Shown here: positions 36,822 to 47,371 of the stretch, in pieces
How the letters are laid out: every line of letters starts with the position of its first letter
Numbering within the stretch: the first letter of the stretch is position 1
Source: Algoriphagus sp. Y33
GTDB lineage: Bacteria; Bacteroidota; Bacteroidia; Cytophagales; Cyclobacteriaceae
Length of the DNA: 64,000 nt
Assembly: GCF_014838715.1 (NCBI RefSeq)
Contig: NZ_CP061947.1
Coordinates: 5,818,001-5,882,000, forward strand
Direction of reading: 5' to 3'
Made by a program: the position numbers and the translations under genes
The notes under the pieces: model-generated
Told to the model about the DNA's origin: nothing
What the model saw: only the letters and a program-made list of their open reading frames with translations
Databases searched by the model: none

Positions 36822-37680
36822 TCAATCGGTGAACTCTCTAAAAAAGCCTATCTATCCCTGCTTGTGGTTTGATGGCAATGCTAAAGAAGCTGCAGGGTTT
36901 TACTGCTCAGTATTTTCGGATTCTGAAATAGTGGATGAAAATCCTATGGTGGTAGTCTTTAATTCGGCAGGACAACAGTTTATGTGCTTAAATGGTGGTC
37001 CCAAATTTAAATTTACACCGGCGATATCTTTTTATACGGTAATACCGGATGAAGATGAGATTCAAGCGGTATGGGATAAATTAATAGAGAACGGTAGAGC
37101 TTTGATGCCGATGGATACTTATCCATGGAGTAAAAAATATGGCTGGCTACAGGATAGATTTGGAGTTACTTGGCAGCTCACAATCGACAAACCCGAGTAC
37201 TCCGACCAGAAATTTATTCCTGCGCTATTATTTTCAGGGACTAATTTTGGCAAAGCTGAAGAAGCAATTAATTTCTACAGTGGGATATTTAAAGACTCTT
37301 GCACGAGACTGATATCAAGATATGAAGCAGATGATCCCAACGGTCAAGAAGGAGCTATAAATCATGCTCAATTTGAATTGAACGGGAAATTATTTGCAGC
37401 GATGGATAGTTCTCTTGTTCATGATTTTAATTTCAATGAAGCACTTTCTTTCGTAGTGGAATGCCGAGATCAAGTACAAATTGATTATTTCTGGGAGAAA
37501 CTTTTAGAAGGCGGTAGGGAGGATCAGTGTGGCTGGTTGAAGGATAAATTTGGAGTTTCTTGGCGGATAGTGCCAGAAATCCTTCCTGAATTAATGTCTG
37601 ATCCAGAGCGATCCGAGCGTGTAGTTCAGGCTTTTATGAAAATGAAAAAGTTTGATATCGAAAAACTAAAAAACGCCTGA
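36814..37680 (+). CDS. VOC-superfamily (PhnB/glyoxalase-like) protein, two modules
   Basis: Protein of about 288 residues made of two related halves, each with the PhnB-type opening: PCLWFDGNAKEAAGFYCSVF near the start, and PALLFSGTNFGKAEEAINFY near residue 135. Each half ends with a WLxDxFGVxW signature (WLQDRFGVTWQL and WLKDKFGVSWRI). Such tandem VOC proteins are common in Bacteroidota and their substrate is mostly unknown. The ATG at 36814 overlaps the previous gene; a GTG at 36805 is possible. It is the last gene of the operon and is followed by a terminator. Confidence 0.88.
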   Translation: MDDQSVNSLKKPIYPCLWFDGNAKEAAGFYCSVFSDSEIVDENPMVVVFNSAGQQFMCLNGGPKFKFTPAISFYTVIPDEDEIQAVWDKLIENGRALMPMDTYPWSKKYGWLQDRFGVTWQLTIDKPEYSDQKFIPALLFSGTNFGKAEEAINFYSGIFKDSCTRLISRYEADDPNGQEGAINHAQFELNGKLFAAMDSSLVHDFNFNEALSFVVECRDQVQIDYFWEKLLEGGREDQCGWLKDKFGVSWRIVPEILPELMSDPERSERVVQAFMKMKKFDIEKLKNA

Positions 37681-37693
37681 AAGGGCGTTTTTC
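37669..37693 (+). terminator. Terminator after the VOC gene
   Basis: AAACGCC / GGCGTTT stem around TGAAAG, flanked by A- and T-runs. It overlaps the stop codon. Confidence 0.75.
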
Positions 37694-37789
37694 TTCACTT
37701 AATTTAAATGGTGAGAGAGAATTCGCAGGATTAATGGCGTCAAAAGTTTCTGTGTGAGAGTTGAAACTCATTCCTCTTTTGATTTTCAT

Positions 37790-38443
37790 TTATCTCAAAT
37801 CAATCACTTCTATTCCAGGATATTGCTTAGTGTCAAATACAAAATAGGAAGCAGGAAGATTGGCCTCAAGCTTCAAGTTGTTGAAAGTGTAGGAAAACAC
37901 ACCTCCCTGACCATCAAACATTTCCCAGCCCAGCAAACTTGAGCTCCCCTTATCAATCATCAATTTTACTTGCTCAAAAGGAGCATTGTTCTTTTCCGCA
38001 ATTAATTCTACTACCTGCGCTGTTTTGCCCTGAAATTGTTTTTCGCCAATTAATTTATAGCTGTATCCTGATTCATAAAGCCGATAAATATTGGATGGAG
38101 TCAGCTCTCCTTCCATTTGACTTGCGTCATTGATGGTAACTTCTTTGTAATTGTCAGATTGGATGTAAGTCCATACTGTTTTGCCGTCGTTATAGATTTC
38201 CTGATCAGGTAGTTTGAGGCGATACTGCTCACCTTTTACGGCGATATCACCGGACTGGCGATCTCCTGTTCCTGAAGCATCTTGGAATGTGAAATCAAAA
38301 TTTGCAGTAAACCCATTCATTGCCTGAAACTTTTCGCTCATGGCGTCCAAAACAATTTTTGCTTTGGGGTCTTTTTGAGCCGAAACCTCGAAGGTGAATA
38401 ATAGGGTAAGAAAAAGCGTATAAAATAAGGCAATTTGTTTCAT
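37790..38443 (-). CDS. lolA: Outer-membrane lipoprotein carrier protein LolA
   Basis: Periplasmic carrier of 217 residues that moves lipoproteins from the inner to the outer membrane. A signal peptide spans residues 1-22 (ending VSA|QKD). The LolA half-barrel follows: ILDAMSEKFQAMNGFTANFDF-like start, GDIAVKGEQYRLKLPDQEIYNDGKTVW, a central helix region NIYRLYESGY, and strands through the end. It lies 32 bases downstream of ftsK on the same strand; lolA next to ftsK is a widespread gene order, which supports the call. Confidence 0.9.
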   Translation of the reverse strand: MKQIALFYTLFLTLLFTFEVSAQKDPKAKIVLDAMSEKFQAMNGFTANFDFTFQDASGTGDRQSGDIAVKGEQYRLKLPDQEIYNDGKTVWTYIQSDNYKEVTINDASQMEGELTPSNIYRLYESGYSYKLIGEKQFQGKTAQVVELIAEKNNAPFEQVKLMIDKGSSSLLGWEMFDGQGGVFSYTFNNLKLEANLPASYFVFDTKQYPGIEVIDLR

Positions 38444-38475
38444 GAAAGAGGCTGTTTGAACTACTTGAACAGCTT

Positions 38476-40962
38476 TTACAAACTCTCCAATAACCGTTCC
38501 AAACTAGCTTCATCCTGAATAAGCACTTCACGGGCTTTGGAGCCTTCGAATGCGCCTACAATTCCCGCTGCCTCAAGTTGATCAATGATTCTTCCTGCTC
38601 GGTTGTATCCCAGTTTAAGCTTACGTTGTATCAAAGAGGTGCTTCCTTGCTGATGCATTACCAGCAATCTGGCGGCATCATTAAACAGAGGATCTAGATC
38701 AGAAAAATCAACATCTCCAATCGAATTGTCCGCATCTTCGCCTTCAAATTCCGGCAGTAAATAAGCATCAGAATAACCTTTTTGTTCGCCGATCCAATCA
38801 CAGATAGAATCGACTTCAGGAGTATCCAAAAATGCACATTGGATCCTCGTGACTTCTGATCCATGGGATAAAAGCATATCTCCCATGCCGATGAGTTGAT
38901 CCGCACCACCTGCGTCTAGGATGGTTCGGCTATCGATTTTGGATGTCACCCGGAAAGAGAGCCGTGCAGGGAAATTCGCCTTGATAATACCTGTGATCAC
39001 ATTGACTGAAGGTCTCTGGGTAGCTACTACCAAATGGATTCCAATTGCTCTGGCAAGTTGTGCCAGACGTGCGATGGGGCCTTCTATTTCCTTACCTGCA
39101 GTCATCATCAAATCCGCCAATTCGTCTATTACCAAAACAATGTATGGCATGAATTTATGGCCCTTTTCAGGATTGAGTTTTCTGGCAATGAACTTAGCGT
39201 TGTATTCTTTTAGGTTTCTTGTCCCCGCATCTTTGAGCAAATTGTATCGGTTATCCATCTCGATACAAAGTGAGTTAAGTGTATAAATCACCTTTTTTGT
39301 ATCAGTGATGATCGCTTCTTCTGCTCCGGGGAGCTTGGCCAAGAAATGTCTCTCTATCTTATTGAAAAGTGTTAGCTCCACTTTTTTAGGATCTACAAGC
39401 ACAAACTTCAATTGAGAAGGATGCTTCTTGTAAATCAAGGAAGCCAAGATCATATTCAAGCCCACAGACTTACCTTGTCCGGTAGCACCGGCCATAAGCA
39501 AGTGAGGCATTTTGGCCAAATCAGCTACAAAAACCTCATTGGAAATAGTCTTGCCCAAAGCAATCGGCAGATCCTTGTCCGAATGCATGAATTTCTCGGT
39601 GCCCAACACAGCCCTCGCAGGTACCAGTTCACGGTTTTTGTTGGGAACTTCAATACCGATCGTACCTTTGCCCGGAATTGGGGCAATAATTCTGATTCCC
39701 AAAGCAGCCAAACTCAAGGCAATATCATCCTCCAGGTTTTTGATTTTGGAGATTTTCACACCGGGTTCAGGGACGATTTCGTAGAGAGTTACCGTAGGCC
39801 CGATGGTCGCTTTGATCTCCTGAATTCCTATCTTGAAGTTTTCAAGTGTTTCGACGATCTTATTTTTATTGTCTTCAAGTTCCTGACGGCTTACAGTGAC
39901 TTTTTGGACATCATATTCATTTAAGAGATCCAGTGTAGGGTATTTGTAATGGGGAAGATCTAGAGTCGAGTCGTAAGCGTCCAGATTCTCGACTTCTTCG
40001 GCGGTTTTCTCCTCTCCGGCCGGTTTTACCACAGAGAAGTTTTTTTCCTCCATCTTCCTTTCTGTCTCACGTTGTACTATTGGATCTAGAATATTCAATT
40101 GAGGTACGTCGAAAGCTATGTCCTCTCTTTTTGGCTTTGGTGTCGAGACAGGATTGAGCTCAATCGACGTGTCGGGATTATCTTCTTTAATAGTCCAAGA
40201 GCTGCCGTCGTCGTCAATTTCTTCTTCCTCATCGATTTCTTCCTCCTCTGTAAAAGGATTTTTCACTGAACGTTCAGCCGAAACTTGTAGCTCATCCTCA
40301 TCCAGATCTGAGGCTCTGCCGCTAAACCAGTCCAGCTTGTCAATATCAAAGAAGAAAATCACGAAAATGAGCATGGATCCTCCAAGTAGAATAAATGTTC
40401 CCCAACTCAGGAAATCGGCCGATAGCTTGGCTAATTCGTAGCCAAAACCTCCGGAGAGAAAACTCCAATAAGAATATCCCTGAATCAAAATCACCACATA
40501 TCCGGTAAGCAGGCCCAACCAGAATGTAAAGAAAAGGGCAAAAGTAGTGTATCTAGTAAGTGAAACTAGGGAGATTTTGAATGCCCACTTGAATCCCAAT
40601 AAAAAGAGAAAGGGAGGGAATAAAAATGCGGCAACTCCAAACCAGCGATAAATCATCCAATTTCCTGCCTGTGCTCCGAGATATCCCAGCCAATTGGTGG
40701 ATTTACGGGCTGCATCACGAATAGCTTCGTCGGGATTGTTCATGACCAAACTCTGATCCGCAGGACCGTTCAAAAGATAGCTGATAAAAGCGATCAACAG
40801 AAAAATGGACGTGGATATCAACAAGATACCCATCGTCAAGCTGATCTTGACTGTATTAATCTTACCAAATGAAACGCGAGGAGGTTTGAAACCTACTCCT
40901 TTCTTTTTGGTGGGCTCTCCTTTTTTTCTAAACGTATTGGTCCTAGGTGAATTGGTGGCCAT
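38476..40962 (-). CDS. ftsK: DNA translocase FtsK
   Basis: Septal DNA pump of 828 residues that clears chromosome termini and activates XerCD. The N-terminus has about four membrane segments (roughly 40-62, 105-128, 138-165, 183-206), followed by a short acidic linker (about 215-330). The motor has Walker A GATGQGKS at 492-499 and Walker B around LVIDELADLMM. The C-terminal gamma winged helix is complete (LLVMHQQGSTSLIQRKLKLG, YNRAGRIIDQLEAAGIVG). The length fits the short-linker FtsK of Bacteroidota. lolA follows directly and is probably co-transcribed. Confidence 0.96.
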   Translation of the reverse strand: MATNSPRTNTFRKKGEPTKKKGVGFKPPRVSFGKINTVKISLTMGILLISTSIFLLIAFISYLLNGPADQSLVMNNPDEAIRDAARKSTNWLGYLGAQAGNWMIYRWFGVAAFLFPPFLFLLGFKWAFKISLVSLTRYTTFALFFTFWLGLLTGYVVILIQGYSYWSFLSGGFGYELAKLSADFLSWGTFILLGGSMLIFVIFFFDIDKLDWFSGRASDLDEDELQVSAERSVKNPFTEEEEIDEEEEIDDDGSSWTIKEDNPDTSIELNPVSTPKPKREDIAFDVPQLNILDPIVQRETERKMEEKNFSVVKPAGEEKTAEEVENLDAYDSTLDLPHYKYPTLDLLNEYDVQKVTVSRQELEDNKNKIVETLENFKIGIQEIKATIGPTVTLYEIVPEPGVKISKIKNLEDDIALSLAALGIRIIAPIPGKGTIGIEVPNKNRELVPARAVLGTEKFMHSDKDLPIALGKTISNEVFVADLAKMPHLLMAGATGQGKSVGLNMILASLIYKKHPSQLKFVLVDPKKVELTLFNKIERHFLAKLPGAEEAIITDTKKVIYTLNSLCIEMDNRYNLLKDAGTRNLKEYNAKFIARKLNPEKGHKFMPYIVLVIDELADLMMTAGKEIEGPIARLAQLARAIGIHLVVATQRPSVNVITGIIKANFPARLSFRVTSKIDSRTILDAGGADQLIGMGDMLLSHGSEVTRIQCAFLDTPEVDSICDWIGEQKGYSDAYLLPEFEGEDADNSIGDVDFSDLDPLFNDAARLLVMHQQGSTSLIQRKLKLGYNRAGRIIDQLEAAGIVGAFEGSKAREVLIQDEASLERLLESL

Positions 40963-41015
40963 GTATGCGATTCAAATCCGATTTAAGATAAGATTAATGA
41001 ATTTAGATTGACAAA

Positions 41016-42056
41016 TTATTGCGAAAAATGAGCCAATAATCCTTTTTTAATCTTTTTGATCAAGCTAGGCCCCTCATAAATCATGCCCGAGTACACTTGT
41101 ACCAGGCTGGCTCCGGCTTCCAGTTTTTCTATAGCATCTTCTGCAGAAAATATACCGCCCACTCCGATGATCGGGAAAGCCTTATTTGACTTTTCCGAAA
41201 GGTATCGAATGATTTCTGTACTTCTTTTTCCCAGTACTTTTCCGCTGACTCCTCCGGCTCCTATTGCTTCTACTTCATTTTTTGAAGTGCTCAGGTGCGA
41301 ACGGTCTATAGTAGTATTGGTCGCTATTACGCCATCAATTTTTGTTTCCAGCACGATTTCGATGATATCATCCAATTGCCCATCTGTCAGATCAGGAGCA
41401 ATTTTCAACAGAATTGGTTTAGGATTTGGTTTGAGCAAATTGGCATCTTTAACCGCTTGGAGCAATTGCTTGAGCGGCTCCTTTTCCTGCAAATCCCGAA
41501 GATTTGGTGTATTGGGTGAACTCACGTTTACTACAAAATAATCTACGTGATCATGCAATGCTTCCAGACAGATTAAGTAATCCTGGATGGCATTTTCGTT
41601 CGGAGTTGTTTTGTTTTTCCCGATATTTCCCCCCACCAATACAGTGGATTTCCGCTTTTTCAACCGCTCAACCGCCTCGTGAACACCTCCGTTATTGAAG
41701 CCCATACGATTGATCAGAGATTCGTCTTGCGGAAGCCTGAAAAGTCGCGGCTGTGGATTTCCGTCTTGGGGTTTTGGGGTCAGCGTTCCGATTTCGATAA
41801 AGCCGAAACCAAGCATTGCCATTTCATCAACAACCTTGGCATCCTTGTCAAATCCTGCTGCCAAACCAACCGGATTCTTGAACTTCAAACCAAAAATCTC
41901 CCGCTCTAATCTTTTGTCCTCCAGTTTAAAAGTAGATTTTACAATTGAGCCGATCAGCGGAAGATTAAATGTCAACTTGGTGAGATCTACTGTGAAGTGA
42001 TGGGCATCCTCAGGTTTTTTTAAGAAAAAGAGAGGTTTAAGTAGATATTTGTACAC
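41016..42056 (-). CDS. pyrD: Dihydroorotate dehydrogenase, quinone-dependent (class 2)
   Basis: Membrane-associated flavoenzyme that oxidises dihydroorotate to orotate in pyrimidine synthesis. The frame extends up to 42251, but the GTG at 42056 is the likely start: it gives 346 residues (the family norm) and the usual class 2 beginning [20 protein letters not shown]. The longer form would have to begin inside a terminator hairpin. Visible motifs are [13 protein letters not shown], the active-site region [15 protein letters not shown] with the class 2 serine, and the phosphate-binding [11 protein letters not shown]. The first helices bind the membrane quinone (family knowledge). Confidence 0.93.
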   Translation of the reverse strand: MYKYLLKPLFFLKKPEDAHHFTVDLTKLTFNLPLIGSIVKSTFKLEDKRLEREIFGLKFKNPVGLAAGFDKDAKVVDEMAMLGFGFIEIGTLTPKPQDGNPQPRLFRLPQDESLINRMGFNNGGVHEAVERLKKRKSTVLVGGNIGKNKTTPNENAIQDYLICLEALHDHVDYFVVNVSSPNTPNLRDLQEKEPLKQLLQAVKDANLLKPNPKPILLKIAPDLTDGQLDDIIEIVLETKIDGVIATNTTIDRSHLSTSKNEVEAIGAGGVSGKVLGKRSTEIIRYLSEKSNKAFPIIGVGGIFSAEDAIEKLEAGASLVQVYSGMIYEGPSLIKKIKKGLLAHFSQ

Positions 42057-42228
42057 GGGATCTGGATTGCGTTTGGAATGTAAAGATACCGTTTTATAAA
42101 ATTTGACGATTGGAAAAGTTGGATCAATTAGAAGATTTGTCTTTGTGGCTTTTGTACGATAAGTTTTGACCTCATGGGGCACGGAGGTTTGAAAGCTTAA
42201 TTTTTTGAGAGTTTTTACTGAAAACGAA

Positions 42229-42260
42229 TAAAGGCTATCGGATCTCTCCAATAGCCTTTA
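42229..42260. terminator. Hairpin between pyrD and the M28 peptidase gene
   Basis: Perfect 10-bp stem TAAAGGCTAT / ATAGCCTTTA with a 12-base loop. On the minus strand it lies just after the M28 peptidase stop and ends that transcript. It also argues against a pyrD start at 42251. Confidence 0.7.
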
Positions 42261-42281
42261 ATGTGCTGTCTTTATAACTTT

Positions 42282-43778
42282 TTATTCTTCTGTTCTTGTG
42301 TTGGTTCCGTCTACAGGAAGTCTTTTGTCCCTATTGGCTACATCCCAAGCGGTATAGAAAATCAACCTTGCTCTCTTTTCCATTAGCTCGAATTCTATTT
42401 TGTCCACCGTATCAGTTACTTGGTGGTAGTCATCGTGAACTCCGTTGAAGAAGAAAGCCACCGGGATATTGTGTTTAGCAAAATTGTAGTGGTCAGACCT
42501 GTAATAGAATCTGTTTGGGTCATCCTCGGCATCATATCTATAGTCCAAGATTAGATCAGAGTAAGTGATGTTGTTGTATTCCAGGATTTTTTTCAAATCC
42601 GTAGAAAGCATTTCTGAACCGATCACATAGACAAAATCCGTGTTTTCAGCATCTTGGTATTCGTAGTCAATTCTACCTACCATGTCGATGTTGAAATTCA
42701 CTACCGTATTCTCCAACGGGAAAATTGGATAGTCTGAGTAATATTCAGATCCCAAAAGTCCTTTTTCTTCACCTGTGACATTTAGAAAAAGGATGGATCT
42801 TCTTGGTTTGATTCCGTCTTTTGCTGCTGCAGCAAATGCCTCGGCGATTTCAGTGACAGATACAGTTCCTGATCCATCATCATCAGCGCCATTGAATACC
42901 TCACCGGTGCTGCTCACACCCACGTGGTCGTAGTGGGAGGAAATAACGAGCAATTCGTCTTTTTTGTCGGTTCCTTCCAAGTATCCCAATACATTAGAAC
43001 TTTCAATTTCTTCAATTGTCTTTTCGATATGGTAAGAAGCTTTTTGAGACTTGACAGTTTCAGGACTTGATTTTGCAGCTTCCTTCAAGTCTTCCACCGG
43101 AGTAGCAAACAACTCCGCCATTTTATCAGAGCTTACCATAAAAACAGGCTTTTGCTCAGTTGGCTTGGCGAAGCCAACTCTTCCCTTTCCGACTAAGCTC
43201 TTATAGCGGTTCGCAATACGGTCAAAGTTTGCCTGACCTTCCATACTAACCAATACGATACCGGTAGCACCTGCATCCATTACCTTGGTAAGAAGATCAT
43301 TGGACCTTACACCTACAGCCCATATCCCTACCAATTTGCCTTTAACGTCAACTTTTGCAAGATTTTCGTCAGAGACCAAACCCAGAAAAACGAGATCGGT
43401 TTTTGCTGTCTTCTTCATGTCTCCATCCCCGATGAAAACGAAGTCTTCATTGTTGACAAGTTTGTTTTTACCTACTTTCAGGGAAACTTCGCCAAAAGAG
43501 GAGCTCACCAATTCAACAGGCTGCAGATAGCTTCCCTCTACAGGTCCGGCCAGTCCAATCTTTTTGTAAAAATCCGCAAGATAATTTGCAGCTACTTTTT
43601 GTTCTTCAGATCCTGTGTCTCTACCTTTCATTTCGTCAGAAGCTAGATAAGTGAGGCGCTCTTTCAGGTCTCCTGCGGTGATGGTGTTGGCATACTTCAC
43701 CTGTACAGGTTGCTGCGCCAACGACGGCAGTGCAAGACCCAAAGCCATTGCACCCGTCAATAACAGACTTTTATTCAT
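42282..43778 (-). CDS. Exported M28-family zinc aminopeptidase with PA-like insert
   Basis: Secreted metallopeptidase of 498 residues. The signal peptide is MNKSLLLTGAMALGLALPSLA. The M28 di-zinc centre is visible: SSHYDHVG (near 282), NGADDDGSG, the glutamate pair in TGEEKGLLGS, NIDMVGRID, and the late histidine in FFNGVHDDYHQ. Residues about 110-245 look like a protease-associated (PA) insert (GKLVGIWAVGVRSN, DAGATGIVLVS). Family members remove N-terminal residues from peptides in the periplasm or outside the cell. It is preceded by a possibly structured leader. Confidence 0.93.
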   Translation of the reverse strand: MNKSLLLTGAMALGLALPSLAQQPVQVKYANTITAGDLKERLTYLASDEMKGRDTGSEEQKVAANYLADFYKKIGLAGPVEGSYLQPVELVSSSFGEVSLKVGKNKLVNNEDFVFIGDGDMKKTAKTDLVFLGLVSDENLAKVDVKGKLVGIWAVGVRSNDLLTKVMDAGATGIVLVSMEGQANFDRIANRYKSLVGKGRVGFAKPTEQKPVFMVSSDKMAELFATPVEDLKEAAKSSPETVKSQKASYHIEKTIEEIESSNVLGYLEGTDKKDELLVISSHYDHVGVSSTGEVFNGADDDGSGTVSVTEIAEAFAAAAKDGIKPRRSILFLNVTGEEKGLLGSEYYSDYPIFPLENTVVNFNIDMVGRIDYEYQDAENTDFVYVIGSEMLSTDLKKILEYNNITYSDLILDYRYDAEDDPNRFYYRSDHYNFAKHNIPVAFFFNGVHDDYHQVTDTVDKIEFELMEKRARLIFYTAWDVANRDKRLPVDGTNTRTEE

Positions 43779-43803
43779 GTGTTTATAATTTGTTTTTTTA
43801 AGG

Positions 43804-43861
43804 TCACACGGAATCTCGCATATGGGATAATCATCCCTCTGTGTGTGCCCGTAGATACGGG
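43804..43861 (-). promoter_or_regulatory. Structured leader-like element upstream of the M28 gene
   Basis: The 379-base gap 43779-44157 holds two hairpins next to the M28 start. One has outer arms CACACGGA/TCTGTGTG (one G-U type pair) and an inner GGGAT-AATC-ATCCC. The other is CCCGTA-GA-TACGGG (43848-43861). The rest of the gap contains the gcvP promoter and nothing else convincing. Confidence 0.35.
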
Positions 43862-44064
43862 ATCATGCTCGATTTCATCAGTTTATAGTTAGGTTTTTTT
43901 TGATTCAGAAAGGAATCGCCTTAGCAGGGCCCTGTTAATCAATAGCGTAAACTGCGGCGGATTTCATCCAGTTTGTATTTTGTGGTGCTAAACTAGAGAA
44001 TTTTTCTGCCCCACAATAAACCTTCAATATAATTTGAAGCGGCATATGGGAAATAAAGGAGTTC

Positions 44065-44099
44065 TTGAAAGCAATATCTTTCAATAAATTGTACCTTTG
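44065..44099 (+). promoter_or_regulatory. Bacteroidota-type promoter for gcvP
   Basis: TACCTTTG (44092-44099) matches the TAnnTTTG -7 box, 58 bases before the gcvP ATG. A TTG at 44065-44067 is a possible -33 box, although the spacing (24) is slightly long. Confidence 0.5.
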
Positions 44100-44157
44100 C
44101 ACCTTGAAAATTCAGCCTATTTCAAACCCAAATAGTTCATCGTCTTAACGTTCTTAT

Positions 44158-47046
44158 ATGAAGATCAATCTTTCTAATGCTGTCAAGTTTGAGAGCAGAC
44201 ACAATGGCCCGACAGATGCAGAGATCACAGCTATGCTGGAGAAAATCGGAGCCTCATCTTTAGAGGAATTAATAAACCAAACTGTACCGAAATCCATCCA
44301 ATTGGAACGCCCGTTGGATTTGCCTGCCGCAAAGCTTGAGTCGGACTTTTTGAAGGATTTCAAAAAACTTGCTTCTAAAAACAAAGTATTCAAGTCTTTC
44401 ATAGGCTTGGGGTATTATGACACATTGGTGCCGGGAGTGATTTTGAGAAATGTGCTGGAGAATCCTGGATGGTATACCGCATACACTCCATATCAGGCAG
44501 AAATCGCCCAAGGTAGATTGGAAGCTCTGATCAATTTTCAGACTGTGGTGATGGAGTTGACAGGGATGGAACTTGCCAATGCTTCTCTTCTAGATGAAGG
44601 AACTGCTGCTGCAGAGGCGATGAACATGCTTTTTGCGGTGAAACCAAGAGAGAAAAAGAATGCTACAAAATTCTTTGTGGACGAAAAGGTTTTTCCTCAA
44701 ACCAAGGCCGTATTGGAGACCAGAGCTGAGCCAGTGGGTATTGACTTGGTTTTTGGATCCATTGATTCCTTGGACTTGACAGACGAAAATCTATTCGGGG
44801 TTTTATTCCAATATCCGGATGCGGACGGTGAAGTGAGGGATTACTCTGCTATTGTTGCTGCCGCCAAGGAGAACAATGTGACGACTGCTTTTGCCGCAGA
44901 CCTGTTGGCTTTGACACTTTTGACCGCTCCGGGAGAAATGGGAGCAGATGTGGTGGTTGGTTCGTCTCAGCGTTTTGGTGTGCCTATGGGCTATGGAGGG
45001 CCGCATGCCGGTTTCTTTGCTACCAAGGAAGCTTATAAGCGTCAGATCCCCGGGCGAATCATCGGAGTTTCTCAGGATCGTGAGGGCAACAAAGCCTACA
45101 GAATGGCTTTGCAGACACGTGAGCAGCATATCAAGAGAGAAAAGGCAACCTCAAATATCTGTACAGCACAGGTGCTTCTAGCTGTAATGGCCAGTTTCTA
45201 CGCAGTCTATCACGGTCCAAAAGGACTGAAAAATATTGCGCTTAGAACTCATGGATTGACAAAACTTACAGCTAAAGCACTGGAGCAACTTGGGTATGAG
45301 GTGACATCAAAGAATTATTTTGACACGATAAAAGTAGGGATCGAAGCGAAATCGCTCACTACAATCCAGTCCTTGGCTTTGTCTTCGGAAATGAATTTCC
45401 GATACGAATACGATACTGTTTTCTTGACTTTTGATGAGGCTAAAACGTTGAAAGATGTAGCTTCTGTGGTGAAGGTCTTTGCAAAAGTGAAGGGAGTGGA
45501 AGCTCCGAATTTGTCCGCTTTGGCTTCGGATATTAACCTGGAGTTGCCGGAAGCATTGGTAAGGCAGTCAGAGTACCTGACTCATCCTGTATTCAATAAT
45601 TTCCAAAGTGAACATGAAATGCTTCGCTACATCAAGCGTCTTGAGAACAAGGATTTGTCCTTGGTACACTCCATGATTTCGCTTGGTTCATGTACGATGA
45701 AACTGAATGCGACAGCCGAAATGATCCCTGTGACTTGGCCGGAATTCGGACAGATGCACCCATTTGCTCCGACCGATCAGACGGCAGGATACCAGGAGCT
45801 TTTTGCAAATTTGAGACACTGGCTTAATGAAATCACCGGTTTTGCTGATACATCTCTTCAGCCAAACTCCGGTGCGCAGGGTGAGTTTGCCGGATTGATG
45901 GTAATCCGTGCCTATCACCAGAGCAGAGGAGATCATCATAGAAATGTAGCATTAATTCCTACATCCGCTCACGGTACAAATCCTGCCTCTGCCGTGATGG
46001 CCGGGATGAAAGTCGTTTTGGTGAAATGTGATGAGAAAGGAAATATCGATATCGAAGATTTGAGAGCAAAAGCTACGGCACATTCAACTGATTTGTCAGC
46101 ACTTCTAGTTACCTATCCTTCAACACACGGAGTATTTGAAGTAGCAATCCAAGAAATCTGTGAGATCATTCACGAAAATGGTGGGCAAGTTTACATGGAT
46201 GGGGCCAATATGAATGCTCAGGTAGGATTGACTAGCCCAGGGAGAATTGGAGCTGACGTTTGCCACCTGAACCTTCACAAGACCTTCTGTATTCCCCACG
46301 GTGGTGGTGGACCCGGCATGGGGCCTATTTGTGTCGCAAGTCATTTGGCACCATTCCTTCCGGGTAATCCCGTGGTAAAAGCCGGTGGTGAGCTGGCGGT
46401 GTCGTCCATCTCGGCTGCACCTTATGGAAGTGCAAGTATTTTGCCTATCTCTTATGCCTACATTGCGATGATGGGTGGAGATGGTTTGAAGAATGCTACC
46501 AAGATGGCAATCCTAAATGCCAATTATATTAAGGAAAGACTGAAAGATTATTTTCCGATTCTATATACGGGCACGCAGGGAAGAGCAGCGCATGAGATGA
46601 TTGTGGATTGCCGTGCGTTCAAAGAAGTGGGAGTGGAAGTAGAGGATATCGCTAAGCGATTGATGGATTATGGCTACCATGCGCCTACGGTTTCTTTCCC
46701 TGTAGCAGGCACGTTGATGATCGAGCCTACGGAGTCTGAGACCAAGGCTGAGCTGGACAAATTCTGTGATGCATTACTTTCTATCCGTGCAGAAATCCGG
46801 GAAATCGAAGACGGAATAGCTGATAAGGTGGAAAATGTATTGAAAAATGCACCGCACACTGCGATGATGGCTCTTACCGACAATTGGGAATTGCCATATT
46901 CCAGAGAAAAAGCGGTTTACCCACTTAGCTACGTGAAAGAAAATAAATTCTGGCCAAGTGTACGTAGAATTGACTCGGCGTTCGGAGACAGAAACTTGAT
47001 CTGTAGCTGTATTCCTGTGGAGGATTATGCTAGCGAAGAAGCTTAA
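44158..47046 (+). CDS. gcvP: Glycine dehydrogenase (decarboxylating), single-chain P-protein
   Basis: PLP enzyme of the glycine cleavage system; it decarboxylates glycine and passes the aminomethyl group to the lipoylated H-protein. At 962 residues it is the single-chain (alpha plus beta) form. The N-terminal half begins [17 protein letters not shown] and contains [16 protein letters not shown]. The C-terminal half carries the PLP lysine K708 in [18 protein letters not shown]. The nearby lipA supplies the lipoyl cofactor used by the H-protein, and the serine dehydratase gene links to the same serine/glycine pool. It has its own promoter and terminator, so it is monocistronic. Confidence 0.97.
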   Translation: MKINLSNAVKFESRHNGPTDAEITAMLEKIGASSLEELINQTVPKSIQLERPLDLPAAKLESDFLKDFKKLASKNKVFKSFIGLGYYDTLVPGVILRNVLENPGWYTAYTPYQAEIAQGRLEALINFQTVVMELTGMELANASLLDEGTAAAEAMNMLFAVKPREKKNATKFFVDEKVFPQTKAVLETRAEPVGIDLVFGSIDSLDLTDENLFGVLFQYPDADGEVRDYSAIVAAAKENNVTTAFAADLLALTLLTAPGEMGADVVVGSSQRFGVPMGYGGPHAGFFATKEAYKRQIPGRIIGVSQDREGNKAYRMALQTREQHIKREKATSNICTAQVLLAVMASFYAVYHGPKGLKNIALRTHGLTKLTAKALEQLGYEVTSKNYFDTIKVGIEAKSLTTIQSLALSSEMNFRYEYDTVFLTFDEAKTLKDVASVVKVFAKVKGVEAPNLSALASDINLELPEALVRQSEYLTHPVFNNFQSEHEMLRYIKRLENKDLSLVHSMISLGSCTMKLNATAEMIPVTWPEFGQMHPFAPTDQTAGYQELFANLRHWLNEITGFADTSLQPNSGAQGEFAGLMVIRAYHQSRGDHHRNVALIPTSAHGTNPASAVMAGMKVVLVKCDEKGNIDIEDLRAKATAHSTDLSALLVTYPSTHGVFEVAIQEICEIIHENGGQVYMDGANMNAQVGLTSPGRIGADVCHLNLHKTFCIPHGGGGPGMGPICVASHLAPFLPGNPVVKAGGELAVSSISAAPYGSASILPISYAYIAMMGGDGLKNATKMAILNANYIKERLKDYFPILYTGTQGRAAHEMIVDCRAFKEVGVEVEDIAKRLMDYGYHAPTVSFPVAGTLMIEPTESETKAELDKFCDALLSIRAEIREIEDGIADKVENVLKNAPHTAMMALTDNWELPYSREKAVYPLSYVKENKFWPSVRRIDSAFGDRNLICSCIPVEDYASEEA

Positions 47047-47060
47047 TTCTGCTTTTAATA

Positions 47061-47088
47061 AAAATGGCTGCCGATTGGCAGCCATTTT
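47061..47088 (+). terminator. Terminator after gcvP
   Basis: Perfect 12-bp stem AAAATGGCTGCC / GGCAGCCATTTT with loop GATT, followed by a long T-run. Confidence 0.85.
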
Positions 47089-47371
47089 ATTTTTTTTAAC
47101 CGCAAAGACCACAAAGGAAGCACAGTTTTTGGAATTTCTTCTTGTTAGGCTTAGCGAATTGAAGCCTTTCACTTAAATGCGATAGGCTAATTTTTTAGAG
47201 CATGGGAATTCTCAGCTGTCCTGCTTCTCCAGAAGCTGGACTTTTAGTTAAAGAATCGGAATTCCATTCTCTTGTGAAAGCTGGATTTCCAATCCACCGA
47301 TTTTTGAGGCTACAGAATTATAAATGAAGCACCCAGTGCTCCTACGATAAAGCCCATAATTCCATTAATGA

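Noticed and set aside
42057..42251. N-terminal extension of pyrD by 65 residues
   Set aside because: It would begin inside a terminator hairpin and exceed family length; the GTG at 42056 gives the normal start.
47279..47371. Short hydrophobic peptide ([20 protein letters not shown]) on the minus strand after lipA
   Set aside because: It looks like a membrane segment but has no convincing start codon or length; probably chance or a remnant.
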